Positions 8,394-17,499 are shown, numbered from the stretch's first letter. The stretch is DNA of 64,000 nt from JAMZMI01 sp039944535 (GCA_039944535.1 JBDUYP010000012.1:1-64000), one strand, 5' to 3'. Notes: generated by a model from the sequence alone, not told the origin. Program-made: numbers and translations.

Positions 8394-11153
8394 TTATTGC
8401 TTCTCAAATCGATGACTTTCAGAACCGTTTTCTGAGTAGAGTTTCAGAATGTATATGCCTGCTGATAGGGCTGAGACATCCAGCATTTCCATGTCCATTC
8501 CGCTCAGCTTTTGAGAAAGCATTTCGTTACCCGATATATCAATAACAGAAGCTGATTTGAATCCATTTGAATTTGGAAAACTTATCAAATGGTTTGCCGG
8601 ATTGGGGTAAATGTGAAATTCCTCATCCATCAAGCTGAGCGTTTCTTCTTCTTCCTCCTCTTCCTCTTCCTCTTCCCCACCTATCATTTTGGTTCCGGAA
8701 ATTTCTACGCCAACCAGCAGATTAATAGTTCTGCTCATATTGCTCCCCTCAGCATCAGTGACTTTAAACGTCAGTTTACCCAAGCCCTTGCTCACACCCG
8801 AAACTTTCACTTCGTTACCGGAAGTAAGTATTTCAGTGGCACAGTTGTCTTCAGACACAATTTCAAAAGAAGGATTTGTGGTATAACCCCGTGCATATTG
8901 ACTCAGGTCAATTGTATAGAATGAATCCGTTGGGAACAGGTAATGAGGAGCATTCATCCATGCCAGGTATTCTTCAAGATTCGTAAAACTATCTCCATTC
9001 AAATCGCTATTTGCATCCGAAAAATTCGTGGAGTTATTGGACAAACCATGAAGATCTTCCCACCAATTTGGTAATCCATCCATATCAGAATCCCAATCGT
9101 CAACGCGCTCAAGCTCGGGATACTCCTCCCAGCCACCAACATCTTCATGTGAATCCGGCATGCCTTTTATACCAGTTCGGCTTCCTCTGTAAGTATACGT
9201 TCCATTTAGGGTTTCCTCTATAATTCTTTGATCATGATCATCAAAAACAGGCTGCACGCAACCTACGTCTGAGAGCACATTTTTATAGGCTTCTTTAGCT
9301 GAGTGCATGGTTATTTCCGAAGGAAAGAATGGTTCGTCAACCCAAGCCGAGTATGATCGCGTTTCTCCTGATTCTCTCCTTCCCGCGCTTTGATTATTTT
9401 CATCAAAAATTCCTTCCATCACATTTCCTACAAAATAATACCGCTGAGTTCCCGGAAAGCCATCATTTTGAGCATTGAGTGCGTAGTTATTCCCTGTATG
9501 TCCAGGACCGGGTTTGTAGTAGTTTCCTATAAAATTGACCTCATGCGCCCCACCATCAGTGGTTCTGGGACCAAAATTGTAAACCACATTGTTGGAAATA
9601 TCGAGGCGTCCGGCATAAACCCCATTTCCATCAAGACCGCCCGCCAGACTCCAATTTCTACCATAGCAATGCGCTAACAAATTATGATGAAAGCTACCAA
9701 CATCACCACTGATACTGGCTGCATAACCGTGTTTTGATCCATCCGGATAATTCTGATGTCCGGCGGCATTGAGCGCCTCACTGATGAGGGTTCGTTGCAA
9801 TGTGATATTGTGGCCTCCACGTGAACTAAAGGATTCATCTATCGTCCAACTAATGGAGCAATGATCAATGATGCAATGATCACTTCCTGACATACCCATT
9901 CCATCGAAAGTAGGGCCTGAACCGAGACGTACTCTCACATTCTGCACAATACAGTCTTCTGCGCCGCTCAAACCAAATGGCGCCTGACGAATACAAATAC
10001 CTTTTCCAGGTGCTGTCTGCCCCGCCACCGTCACAAAATCATCTTTTAAAGTAAGTCTGCTTTTAAGCGTAATCAACCCCGAAACTTTAAAAACAATCGT
10101 TCTGGGGCCAATGCTATTTTCAACTGATTCACGTAAACTTCCTGGGCCTGAATCATCCAAATTGGTCACATAAACCACCTTACCTCCACGTCCCCCGATG
10201 GCATAACGTCCATATCCTTCAGCACCGTTAAAAGCATCTCTCCGTGGAATGAAGTACCATAAGTCACCTCGTGTAGTATCAGTAGCTGATATCTCATCCA
10301 CTCGCCAATAGTATGTGATAAGTTGATCAGCAACAACCTGCTTTCTGGTATCTGTTTGGTTGCCCAAAAACTCAGCCGAAGAACGGTCTGCCGTCAATAG
10401 GGCATCTTCGTCCGTTCCAAAATAAACATCATGCGAAAGGGCATCTTGAGCTGGAGCCCATTTCAACTCTACTGAACCATTGTCGGCATCAGCGTGTCTA
10501 TCAGACCCTCCGGGATATGGCGAACGCGCCTGCTTGGTAGCATCCGGTGTGTTGAGCTCAAAACCATTGATATAGGCAAACTTATCATTGGCATCAGTTT
10601 CCTGATCTGCTTTGAACCTCAGCACTGTGGTATCGCCCTCAACAGCTTCGAAGGTTAAAAATGCCGATACCGCATCTTCAGTTCTCAACGCTCGGTTGCT
10701 TTGCTGAAGATCATCATGAATCAACTCACCATTTACGAAAATATCGATGGTAGTAAAAGTGGTATTCTCAGGATTGGAAAAGGAATTGTGATAGGTCAAA
10801 AATGTATGTTCGCCGGTTGCGAGTCCCACAATCAAAATTTCCACATCGGAAGAAACCAGACCATCACTAATCAGGCGCGCGAAGTTTGGGGTCTGTGTGC
10901 CGGCCTTGTACCAGCTGGACCCAAAACCTCCTGAGCGAAGGATGAACCTAATATTGGACTCTTGGAATGAATCAGTTTGTCCAGCTGAAATGATCCATGA
11001 TGAGTAGTCCGGATCATGAACTTCTGACTCCTGTCGTCCATCGAAATTAAAATCGATTTTTACTTCAGGATATTGCCCATATGCGGAAACCGAAAGCAAT
11101 AGAATTATGAGAATTTTAATGATTTTCCCAATGGATTTAAATGGCTCTTTCAT
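8394..11153 (-). CDS. Secreted multidomain pectate lyase (PL1-like) with type IX sorting domain
   Basis: Probable endo-acting lyase for pectate, 919 residues. Order: signal peptide to about residue 26 (SAYGQ); a carbohydrate-binding-like N-terminal module (about 30-205); a linking domain with DVYFGTDE (about 235-300); the right-handed parallel beta-helix (about 310-640) with AEGYGRYAIGGRGGKV, NLDDSGPGSLRE, GQTAPGKG and IDHCSISWTIDE; a calcium-site-like DSDMDGLPNWWE segment near 690; an immunoglobulin-like region; a run of about 11 Glu; and a Por sorting domain beginning FHIYPNPA. It is therefore likely exported by the type IX system. Beta-helix lyase versus hydrolase chemistry rests on family resemblance; exact substrate is inferred from neighbouring GH28 and GH106 genes. 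Confidence 0.82.
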   Translation of the reverse strand: MKEPFKSIGKIIKILIILLLSVSAYGQYPEVKIDFNFDGRQESEVHDPDYSSWIISAGQTDSFQESNIRFILRSGGFGSSWYKAGTQTPNFARLISDGLVSSDVEILIVGLATGEHTFLTYHNSFSNPENTTFTTIDIFVNGELIHDDLQQSNRALRTEDAVSAFLTFEAVEGDTTVLRFKADQETDANDKFAYINGFELNTPDATKQARSPYPGGSDRHADADNGSVELKWAPAQDALSHDVYFGTDEDALLTADRSSAEFLGNQTDTRKQVVADQLITYYWRVDEISATDTTRGDLWYFIPRRDAFNGAEGYGRYAIGGRGGKVVYVTNLDDSGPGSLRESVENSIGPRTIVFKVSGLITLKSRLTLKDDFVTVAGQTAPGKGICIRQAPFGLSGAEDCIVQNVRVRLGSGPTFDGMGMSGSDHCIIDHCSISWTIDESFSSRGGHNITLQRTLISEALNAAGHQNYPDGSKHGYAASISGDVGSFHHNLLAHCYGRNWSLAGGLDGNGVYAGRLDISNNVVYNFGPRTTDGGAHEVNFIGNYYKPGPGHTGNNYALNAQNDGFPGTQRYYFVGNVMEGIFDENNQSAGRRESGETRSYSAWVDEPFFPSEITMHSAKEAYKNVLSDVGCVQPVFDDHDQRIIEETLNGTYTYRGSRTGIKGMPDSHEDVGGWEEYPELERVDDWDSDMDGLPNWWEDLHGLSNNSTNFSDANSDLNGDSFTNLEEYLAWMNAPHYLFPTDSFYTIDLSQYARGYTTNPSFEIVSEDNCATEILTSGNEVKVSGVSKGLGKLTFKVTDAEGSNMSRTINLLVGVEISGTKMIGGEEEEEEEEEEETLSLMDEEFHIYPNPANHLISFPNSNGFKSASVIDISGNEMLSQKLSGMDMEMLDVSALSAGIYILKLYSENGSESHRFEKQ
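8640..8676. repeat. Trinucleotide-like CTT/CCT tract encoding a poly-Glu linker
   Basis: The minus strand reads as GAG/GAA codons in a row, giving about 11 consecutive Glu just before the sorting domain of the pectate lyase. It acts as an acidic spacer; the tract is prone to copy-number change in multiples of three, which would alter linker length without loss of frame. Confidence 0.7.
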
Positions 11154-11419
11154 AAAATGAGTATTTCATCGGAAAAGTAGCTTCTCATTGCGTTTTTAGT
11201 ATCCTGTGCTTGAGGGTGCAGCGTGCAAAGCAAGCTCATACATTTTCTACTAAAGCAAACGTCATCATTCAAGATAACCCCATACCAAGTTGGCTCCCAA
11301 CCTTCAGTATTGACTAAAAGGTTGTAGTGACTCGCTTCCAAAAGTGTGACATCCTTAATTGTACGATCTACCCTGAACAGTGGTAATATTTACGTCCGTA
11401 TCACTATGGTTTACAGAAG

Positions 11420-11490
11420 TCATTCTTCTGTTTCACAATATTTACTGATATCAACCCCACCCTTTTCGCTGGACTCATAGCTAGTCATAT
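11420..11490 (-). pseudogene. C-terminal remnant of a second Gfo/Idh oxidoreductase, inside a 420-bp region without a gene
   Basis: Reading the minus strand gives MTSYESSEKGGVDISKY and six more codons to a stop at 11420-11422. The first part copies the C-terminus of the intact oxidoreductase at 12129-13202 (YESSEKGGVKIWKGY). It appears to be the surviving tail of a duplicated or former gene. The rest of 11154-11573 shows no convincing coding sequence or RNA. Confidence 0.55.
11453..11480. repeat. Direct repeat copy 1 (28 bp)
   Basis: AACCCCACCCTTTTCGCTGG and the following ACTCATAG match 12153-12180 with a single mismatch (27 of 28), exactly 700 bp apart. The copies bracket the hypothetical gene at 11574-12113. 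Confidence 0.8.
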
Positions 11491-11573
11491 CATTTAGGTA
11501 TATAGTATAAATATTCCAATTCTAAAGACGCAAGCCCAAAAATCAAAAGAAGTATGACATCCAAAAATTGGGA

Positions 11574-12113
11574 TTAAAAACGCTTCAAAAAAATATCGAA
11601 TTCCTCTCTTGAAAGTTCGTAAACACTTCCTTCTGCATGTTTACCATATGACTCATAAACATAAGTTCTGCCTAATTCGTCTTGAATTAGAATTGTTAAA
11701 TCCATTGCTAATTCACATTTCTTATCATATTCGTCTATATCTTTAAAATCCTCAGCATAATATTCAGCTTCGATTAATGTGCTTTGATTGTAAAGGAGAT
11801 GGTATTGAATTTTTTTTCGATTCATAACAGAATGAGAAAGACCAACTTTTATGGCTTTTATTTCTATTTTGAGTTGGCCTCTATTCTGAATACTAAATAT
11901 TGACTTGAATCCACCCAGGTAAAGTGCATTCCTATGAACAGAAATACTTGGTCGCGTATATTGCCGCCCTGTCGATTCAGCAATTTTCAACGCCTTATCA
12001 CTCTGCCTTAAGCTTAAGATAGAAATTTGGGTTTTATACCACAGGCTAAAAGTAGAGATGAAAATTGCAATTAATGCAAATACATGACCTATATCAAAAT
12101 GCGAATCAAACAT
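11574..12113 (-). CDS. Hypothetical protein with one N-terminal membrane segment
   Basis: A 179-residue protein I do not recognise. Residues about 8-28 (IGHVFALIAIFISTFSLWY) form a membrane helix; a short coiled segment (LSLRQSDKALKIAES) follows, then a mixed alpha/beta domain (about 60-179) beginning RPSISVH, ending in an acidic region and EEFDIFLKRF. The layout, one membrane helix, a heptad-like stretch, then a beta-rich domain, resembles small membrane-anchored hypothetical proteins often found as cargo. Its region looks more AT-rich than the neighbours, and it lies between two 28-bp direct repeats derived from the tail of the adjacent oxidoreductase gene. It is probably an insertion unrelated to sugar use. 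Function unknown. Confidence 0.6.
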   Translation of the reverse strand: MFDSHFDIGHVFALIAIFISTFSLWYKTQISILSLRQSDKALKIAESTGRQYTRPSISVHRNALYLGGFKSIFSIQNRGQLKIEIKAIKVGLSHSVMNRKKIQYHLLYNQSTLIEAEYYAEDFKDIDEYDKKCELAMDLTILIQDELGRTYVYESYGKHAEGSVYELSREEFDIFLKRF

Positions 12114-12128
12114 TTGAAAGTGTTTGAT

Positions 12129-13202
12129 TCAAATATAACCCTTCCAAATTTTAACCCCGCCCTTTTCGCTGGACTCATAGGCCGCTTCTACGCAGGCCAT
12201 GGTATGGATGCAGTCTTCAACAGAATTGTCCGGTTTTTCGATTTCTCCCTTGGCCGCTCTCATCACCTGTGACATGGTGCCGATGAAGGCATGTGGAAAC
12301 CAGGTTCCTTCTATCTCTTTGGTTTGCCAGACAGGCTCTTTTCCTTCCTCGACCACCACATATTCGAAGCTATCGGGCTCGCCTTTCGGGTAGTTCATAA
12401 GAACTCCAAAATTGATTTTGATGGCGCCTTTAGTCCCTTCGAACTTGATATATGAATGTTGGTTGTGCAAGCCATAGTTATGCGCATGATTGGTAATGAT
12501 ATTGGCACGAATCATATCGCCATAATCCATTATCATAGAAGTGCGAACGGAAGCCAGCTCCTTCATAGCCGGATGCTTTACGGTCTTGGAATAAACTTTT
12601 TGTGGATTACCAAAAAATGACCTGATTAAATCCACATAATGAATGCTGTGATAGAGAATCTCTACACGTGGAATCTTGAAAAGAAAATCCCAAAGATGCC
12701 ACGGAGTGAATACATTGACATTGACCGCTACATCGCACAACTCACCAATCTCACCAGCTTCAATCATCTGACGAGCTTCGTTGATATATGGAGCATATCG
12801 CATCTGAAAATTGATGCCTGCATTGAGATTCTTTTGTTGACAGATTTCTAGTATTTGCTTCGCTTCGGACAGGTTCTCACCCATAGGTTTTTGAATGAGT
12901 ACATTGGCACCATCGGGGAGTTTTTTCAATACGCCAATAACTGCACTTCCGGGTACTGCAATATCAAATACTGAAGATTGCTTTTTTGCGTCCGAGATTA
13001 AATCTTCAAGTCCCGAGAAAACCACAGGGATGTCAAAAGAAGATGCTAAGCCATTCGCCTTGGCTTGATCCAAATCAAAAATACCAGCAACCGAAAAACC
13101 TGCTAATTTATAAGCTGGTAAGTGTGCATCATTTACGATTCCTCCAGCTCCAATGATGTATATGGGGAGGTTTTCTTTGGGGAGTTCTATGCCGTATTTC
13201 AT
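12129..13202 (-). CDS. Gfo/Idh/MocA family NAD(P)-dependent oxidoreductase
   Basis: Likely oxidises or epimerises a sugar or sugar acid, 357 residues. N-terminal Rossmann fold with the nucleotide-binding motif GAGGIVNDAHLPAY (about 18-31). The EKP region typical of the family appears as QKPMGEN (about 105), where the catalytic Lys is expected. The C-terminal beta-sheet domain contains the conserved MRYAPYINEAR segment and a HSIHYVDLIRSFFG segment with the catalytic-type His/Asp. No signal peptide, so cytoplasmic. Last gene after rhaT on the minus strand, 52 bp downstream, suggesting a role in deoxyhexose metabolism. Substrate not identifiable. Confidence 0.82.
   Translation of the reverse strand: MKYGIELPKENLPIYIIGAGGIVNDAHLPAYKLAGFSVAGIFDLDQAKANGLASSFDIPVVFSGLEDLISDAKKQSSVFDIAVPGSAVIGVLKKLPDGANVLIQKPMGENLSEAKQILEICQQKNLNAGINFQMRYAPYINEARQMIEAGEIGELCDVAVNVNVFTPWHLWDFLFKIPRVEILYHSIHYVDLIRSFFGNPQKVYSKTVKHPAMKELASVRTSMIMDYGDMIRANIITNHAHNYGLHNQHSYIKFEGTKGAIKINFGVLMNYPKGEPDSFEYVVVEEGKEPVWQTKEIEGTWFPHAFIGTMSQVMRAAKGEIEKPDNSVEDCIHTMACVEAAYESSEKGGVKIWKGYI
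12153..12180. repeat. Direct repeat copy 2 (28 bp), inside the oxidoreductase 3' end
   Basis: This copy encodes the YESSEKGGV segment of the intact Gfo/Idh gene. The partner lies at 11453-11480, exactly 700 bp away, with one mismatch. Confidence 0.8.
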
Positions 13203-13221
13203 AATGCCAAATTAAAACTAG

Positions 13222-13245
13222 ATCCCCGCATGAGCGGGAATGACG
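13222..13245. repeat. REP-like intergenic hairpin
   Basis: CCCGC (13225-13229), ATGA, GCGGG (13234-13238), followed by AATGACGG. A short GC-rich hairpin of the kind dispersed between genes in many bacteria. It lies in the 52-bp gap between rhaT and the oxidoreductase and could act as an mRNA stability element or weak terminator. Confidence 0.5.
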
Positions 13246-13254
13246 GTAGTAACT

Positions 13255-14298
13255 TTAAGCCCCTACCTGATTACCAACGGTCAACAAAATAACCGCTCCA
13301 AACAGCACAACCAAAGCCAGCACCAGAGCCGCAACTGTTCTTGCGCTACTACCTTTCCACTCCTTCAAAAGCAGGCCAGCGACGGTACTGAACAGCACCA
13401 ACATAATCATGTGAATAGCCCAACTGGTAAATTCATAATCTCCCATTCGGGTATGCCCCAAACCATAAAAGAAGAACTGGGAATACCACAGGCATCCCGT
13501 GAGTAAAGAGAATAAATAGTTGTTTCGAAGTGCACCTCCTTTGATCGCCCCTCCTCCAAAGTACTCCTTGAAAGTACCATTTTTTCTATGCAGGTAAATG
13601 GTATAAAGCAACGGAAAAATGAACGCTCCTGTATTGGAGAATATATAGATCACATTGCCCTGATACTGACCAGCACCATATTCTGCCGCCACATCCGCGA
13701 TGGGTTGGCCCTGATCCAAAGAGAATCCATAAAGCGCAGACAGAATACCGGCCAAAATAGCCAGTGTCAACCCTATTCCCAGATTGAAATTAGCCCCTGA
13801 ATTTCCTCCTTTATTTTGCAAATCGACCTCTTTGAAACGACCAGCAACTCCGCAAAAACCAATACCAAAAACGCCCAAAATCATACCGGAAATGATATAC
13901 CAAGATCCCGGCTGACTCAACACCGTCATCAACTCTCCCCGAACCCACGGAGGCAATAATGTACCCAAAACGCAAGAAATACCGATCGCTATCGCGTAGG
14001 TCAATGAAAACCCAATATGCTGTATGGCCAGACCAAACATGGTTCCGCCAATGCCGTAAACAGTGCCGAGCGCAAATGACTTCCACATAGCATCTGCAGG
14101 AGCATTGGCTAGCACAGCTCCCAACTCAGGAATGGTGATAGCTGCCCCAATTATCGGGAGCAAAAACCAACAAACAAAAGCCTGCGCCAGCCAGTACGAT
14201 TGCCACGACCACCCAACTAATTTCTTTTCAGGGGTATAGCAAAGTGAGGCTGCCGAAGCACCTACTGCATGAAACATTACTCCTCCGAATACACTCAT
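13255..14298 (-). CDS. rhaT: L-rhamnose/proton symporter, RhaT type
   Basis: Inner membrane importer for L-rhamnose or a related 6-deoxyhexose, 347 residues with about ten hydrophobic segments. Recognised by family-typical stretches: GVMFHAVGASAASLCYTPEKK near the start, WSWQSYWLAQAFVCWFLLP, and GTVYGIGGTMFGLAIQHIGFSLTYA, all strongly reminiscent of RhaT. It sits downstream of the lactonase gene (34-bp gap) in a minus-strand cluster, away from the rhaI/rhaB operon at 54-60 kb. The transported sugar may therefore feed the unusual CoA-transferase operon rather than only the rhamnose route. Assignment to the family is firm; substrate is inferred. Confidence 0.87.
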   Translation of the reverse strand: MSVFGGVMFHAVGASAASLCYTPEKKLVGWSWQSYWLAQAFVCWFLLPIIGAAITIPELGAVLANAPADAMWKSFALGTVYGIGGTMFGLAIQHIGFSLTYAIAIGISCVLGTLLPPWVRGELMTVLSQPGSWYIISGMILGVFGIGFCGVAGRFKEVDLQNKGGNSGANFNLGIGLTLAILAGILSALYGFSLDQGQPIADVAAEYGAGQYQGNVIYIFSNTGAFIFPLLYTIYLHRKNGTFKEYFGGGAIKGGALRNNYLFSLLTGCLWYSQFFFYGLGHTRMGDYEFTSWAIHMIMLVLFSTVAGLLLKEWKGSSARTVAALVLALVVLFGAVILLTVGNQVGA

Positions 14299-14332
14299 GT
14301 TTTATGGATTTAGGTTATTGGGATATTGGTAA

Positions 14333-15175
14333 TTAGAGATTATAAAAATTGGTTGCGCTTTCTGAATAAACTTTCACTAGATCAGCTTCAGGCAGCAGAT
14401 AGGAGAGCAAGCTTTGATAGGCTTTCCATGTTTTGACGTAATCGCCTGCTAAAAGCGAAACCGGCCAGTCACCACCGCAGAAGCATCGATCTGGTCCAAA
14501 TTTTTCTAATATAAACTCAAAATAGGGTTTCAGGTCATCAGTTGTCCAACCAGTGAAATTACCGGAGGCTGTTCCCTGACCAGATATCTTCTGATGGAAA
14601 TTAGGATTCTCAGCAGCCACAGTCATCAACTCACCCCATTTGCCAAATCCCTTTGTGGGAATTGGCGGTTGATTCAGATGATCAAAGACCATTTTAAGAT
14701 TGGGTACTTTTTCGGCCACAGCCAGAGCTGTTTCGATATGATCGGTTAGAACTCCCACCACATCGTAAGGCACATTGTGATCCGCCAAAATTTTTAAACT
14801 TTCCAAAACTTGAGGCTGCAAAAGCCACTTCGGATCTTTCTCATCATGGATCAAATGCCGCACTCCTTTGAAATAAGGGTTTTTCAAATATTGATCCAGC
14901 GCATCAGAAGTCTGCTGCGGATTCATCAAAGGCATCCATCCTACCACACCCTGAATCCAATCTGTGCGCTCGGCATTGAGCAACATCCAATCCGTGTCTT
15001 CAAAATGATTCTCCGCCTGAACCAAAACACCGCCAGTGATCCCCGCTTCTTTGTGTGGCTCTTCCAACTGATCCAAATAATACGTTTGATTGAGAATGGA
15101 CGTATCTCCTTCCAGCCAGCCGTACTCTATGTTTTCTAAATCCCAAATATGAATGTGCGTGTCGATGATGTTCAT
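14333..15175 (-). CDS. COG3618 amidohydrolase, probable sugar-lactone hydrolase
   Basis: A 280-residue TIM-barrel hydrolase of the metal-dependent amidohydrolase superfamily. Seen: DTHIHIWD at the N-terminus (metal-binding HxH), a central FDHLNQPP segment and the C-terminal GGDWPVS with the catalytic-type Asp. COG3618 members include L-fuconolactonase and L-rhamnono-lactonase, which open 1,4- or 1,5-lactones of sugar acids. A paralogue lies at 46933-47757 in the fucose cluster. This copy is next to two CoA-transferases and RhaT, so it could supply a free deoxy-aldonate as their substrate. No signal peptide. Confidence 0.78.
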   Translation of the reverse strand: MNIIDTHIHIWDLENIEYGWLEGDTSILNQTYYLDQLEEPHKEAGITGGVLVQAENHFEDTDWMLLNAERTDWIQGVVGWMPLMNPQQTSDALDQYLKNPYFKGVRHLIHDEKDPKWLLQPQVLESLKILADHNVPYDVVGVLTDHIETALAVAEKVPNLKMVFDHLNQPPIPTKGFGKWGELMTVAAENPNFHQKISGQGTASGNFTGWTTDDLKPYFEFILEKFGPDRCFCGGDWPVSLLAGDYVKTWKAYQSLLSYLLPEADLVKVYSESATNFYNL

Positions 15176-15187
15176 GGGGTGTTAATT

Positions 15188-16327
15188 TTATTGAAATTCT
15201 TTGTCAATTTTCTCAGTATTATAACCCAACCCTGGTGCGCTGATTGGTGATTTGAGGACCTTTCCATCAACTCTGATAGGACATCTGGTTGTCTTCACTT
15301 CAGTCCCGCTAATCGTTCTCACAACCAGCTCCATGTCCAATACTTTGTAGCCTTCCTGCTGGAGCAGCTGATCATAATTGAATACCTCAGAGCACCAGAT
15401 ATCTGCTGGTTCCAGCAATGAAAGCCAATAATCAGTAGTATTACTCTGCAGGTGTTCGGCCAAGTCTTTTTTGATTTCATCTCGTCGGTCAAACCATTCT
15501 TTCGGGTTTGTGTATTCTGCCAAGGCCGAACACGAAAGAAGCTCGCCAAGCTGAATGACGTGCCCCATCGCCAAAGCGAGATATCCATCCTGGGTTTTGT
15601 AAACCCCGTACGGAGCTGCTACATAGCTATGAGCTTGATTGACGGTACTTCGTTGCGGCAGTTTGTGTCCATCGTTGAGAAAGCAAGCCAATACTTCGAA
15701 CTGAAAATCGAGCGCACTCTCCAGCATACTTACCTGCACCAAAGCGCCCTCTCCGGTCTTTATTTTTTGATACAAACAGGCTAAAATTCCCTGCGCGATA
15801 TATGTTCCCCCAAGGATATCAACTACTGCCACACCCATTGGTGTTGGCGGCTGATCTGCATTGTTATTGAGAAGGGGTAAACCCGAAATCGCTTGCAGTA
15901 AAAGATCCTGACCTGGTAGCTCTCTCAGTGGACCAGTTTCTCCATATCCGCTAATCTCAGCAAAGACAATGCTCGGATTGATTTCCTTGACCTGCTCATA
16001 AGTCAGGCCAAGCCGATCCATTACTCCCGGACGAAAGTTGTGTAGCATCACATCCGCTTTCGCCAAAAGCTTTTTCACCTTCTTGAGATCTTCTTCTTTT
16101 TTCAGATCAGCGGAATAGCTTTCTTTATTGCGGTTGATCGCATGGAAAATGGTTGATTCTCCTTCAATATCCACATCCGAGACATAGAGATTGCGACAAA
16201 TGTCGCCAGTATCCGGTTTCTCTATTTTGATCACCCGAGCTCCCATATCTGCCAAACGTAAACTTGCAGATGGGCCAGACAAAAACTGACTGAAATCTAT
16301 GACTAATATGTCTTTGAGTAGTTCCAT
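15188..16327 (-). CDS. CaiB/BaiF class III CoA-transferase, first of a tandem pair
   Basis: Transfers CoA between carboxylic acids in the cytoplasm, 379 residues. Family landmarks: an N-terminal DILVIDFSQFLSGPSASLRLADMGA segment that binds CoA, HNFRPGVMDRLGL near residue 97, and PGQDLLLQAISGL with the catalytic Asp at residue 141, which forms the acyl-anhydride in formyl-CoA transferase. The protein is a close paralogue of the next upstream gene; its start overlaps that gene's stop. Two adjacent class III enzymes with an intact Asp each suggest either a heterodimer or two steps. The acid substrate is not identifiable from sequence. Confidence 0.85.
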   Translation of the reverse strand: MELLKDILVIDFSQFLSGPSASLRLADMGARVIKIEKPDTGDICRNLYVSDVDIEGESTIFHAINRNKESYSADLKKEEDLKKVKKLLAKADVMLHNFRPGVMDRLGLTYEQVKEINPSIVFAEISGYGETGPLRELPGQDLLLQAISGLPLLNNNADQPPTPMGVAVVDILGGTYIAQGILACLYQKIKTGEGALVQVSMLESALDFQFEVLACFLNDGHKLPQRSTVNQAHSYVAAPYGVYKTQDGYLALAMGHVIQLGELLSCSALAEYTNPKEWFDRRDEIKKDLAEHLQSNTTDYWLSLLEPADIWCSEVFNYDQLLQQEGYKVLDMELVVRTISGTEVKTTRCPIRVDGKVLKSPISAPGLGYNTEKIDKEFQ

Positions 16328-17469
16328 CAGTTGAGTCCAAACTCTTTAATGATGTCTGCAGTGTCCGCCCCTAACTTTGGTGCTGGCCTTTCGCTTCTCA
16401 AATTCTGCCTATTGATTCGAATGGGACATTTTGTCGCATACTTTCCATTGGTCAGTTTTTGTTCAAACTTTAACTCTTTATAGCCATTACTGCCCATCAG
16501 GGTTTTCCAGTCCGTCAGCTCCATCGCCCAGAGGTCTTTCGACCTCAATTTGTCAAGCCAATAACCTGAAGTTCCACCTTTGAGGCGTTCCCCCAAAACA
16601 GTTTTGATCTCGTCTCGCTTTTCGAAAAGATCGGTTTCCGAATAACTCAGAAGTGCTGAACAGTCGATGGTCTCGGCCAAATCACTGAGTGGCACCATGG
16701 CGATAGCAATGTACCCATCGCTGGTTTGGTGTAAACCATACGGTGCACCAAGTAAAGGATGCCCATTGCTCACCTCGGATCGCTCAGGCAGCTTGCCGCT
16801 GGCATAATAGGTAGTCAAAAGTTCGAACTGAAAGTCTAGCAGCGACTCCAAAAGCGAAAGCTCAAGCTTGGCTCCCTTACCGGTTTTTTCTTTTCTGATC
16901 AATGCCGCCAATATGCCCTGAACCAGTTGCGCACCGCACAAAATATCGCCAATAGCCAGTCCGAACGGCACAGGCGGATTATCCTGGTTGCCCGAGGTGA
17001 ACATCAATCCACTTTTCGCCTGAAGCAGCAAATCCTGGCCTGGTTTCTTGTTCCAAGGACCATCAGACCCATACCCAGAGACCTCTGCAAAAACTATCTC
17101 CGGGTTTATTTTCTGCGCCTCCTCAAAACCCAGCCCCAGTTTTTCCATTACTCCGGGGCGGAAGTTGTGGATCATGACATCAGCCTTGGCTATCAGTTTT
17201 TTGATTTGGGCAACCTCGATTTCATCCTTGAGGTTAGCAATGAAGCTTTCTTTATTTCGATTGATCGTATGGAAGAGCAAAGAATCATTCTCATCTGCCC
17301 AAAGGTTTTCGATAGCCAGCTTTCTGCATGCATCCCCTCGTGCCGATTCTATTTTGATCACACGTGCACCAAGATCCGCCAGTCGCAAACCTGCCGATGG
17401 TCCTGACAGATACTGACAGAATTCTAATACGATGATGTCATTTAAAGGAAGTGTCATTTGATTAGACAT
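16327..17469 (-). CDS. CaiB/BaiF class III CoA-transferase, second of a tandem pair
   Basis: A 380-residue paralogue of the adjacent gene, roughly half identical by eye: DIIVLEFCQYLSGPSAGLRLADLGARVIKIE, HNFRPGVMEKLGLG and PGQDLLLQAKSGLM with the catalytic Asp at residue 146. The family normally works as an interlocked dimer, so hetero-oligomerisation with its neighbour is possible. It lies 135 bp downstream of the solute-binding-type gene across a REP-like element, so transcription may be reduced at that point. The presence of a MaoC-type hydratase upstream suggests that a hydroxyacyl-CoA is made and then dehydrated or hydrated. That pathway is inference. Confidence 0.85.
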   Translation of the reverse strand: MSNQMTLPLNDIIVLEFCQYLSGPSAGLRLADLGARVIKIESARGDACRKLAIENLWADENDSLLFHTINRNKESFIANLKDEIEVAQIKKLIAKADVMIHNFRPGVMEKLGLGFEEAQKINPEIVFAEVSGYGSDGPWNKKPGQDLLLQAKSGLMFTSGNQDNPPVPFGLAIGDILCGAQLVQGILAALIRKEKTGKGAKLELSLLESLLDFQFELLTTYYASGKLPERSEVSNGHPLLGAPYGLHQTSDGYIAIAMVPLSDLAETIDCSALLSYSETDLFEKRDEIKTVLGERLKGGTSGYWLDKLRSKDLWAMELTDWKTLMGSNGYKELKFEQKLTNGKYATKCPIRINRQNLRSERPAPKLGADTADIIKEFGLN

Positions 17470-17499
17470 GTGAACGATGAAAACAAAAATAATCCTGCG

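Noticed and set aside
11150..11341. 63-codon minus-strand ORF ending at the start of the pectate lyase gene
   Set aside because: Composition is not protein-like, it has several scattered Cys, no recognisable domain or RBS, and the 4-base overlap with the lyase start can arise by chance.
16927..17406. 159-codon ORF antisense to a CoA-transferase gene
   Set aside because: Shadow frame of a well-supported gene; no independent signals.
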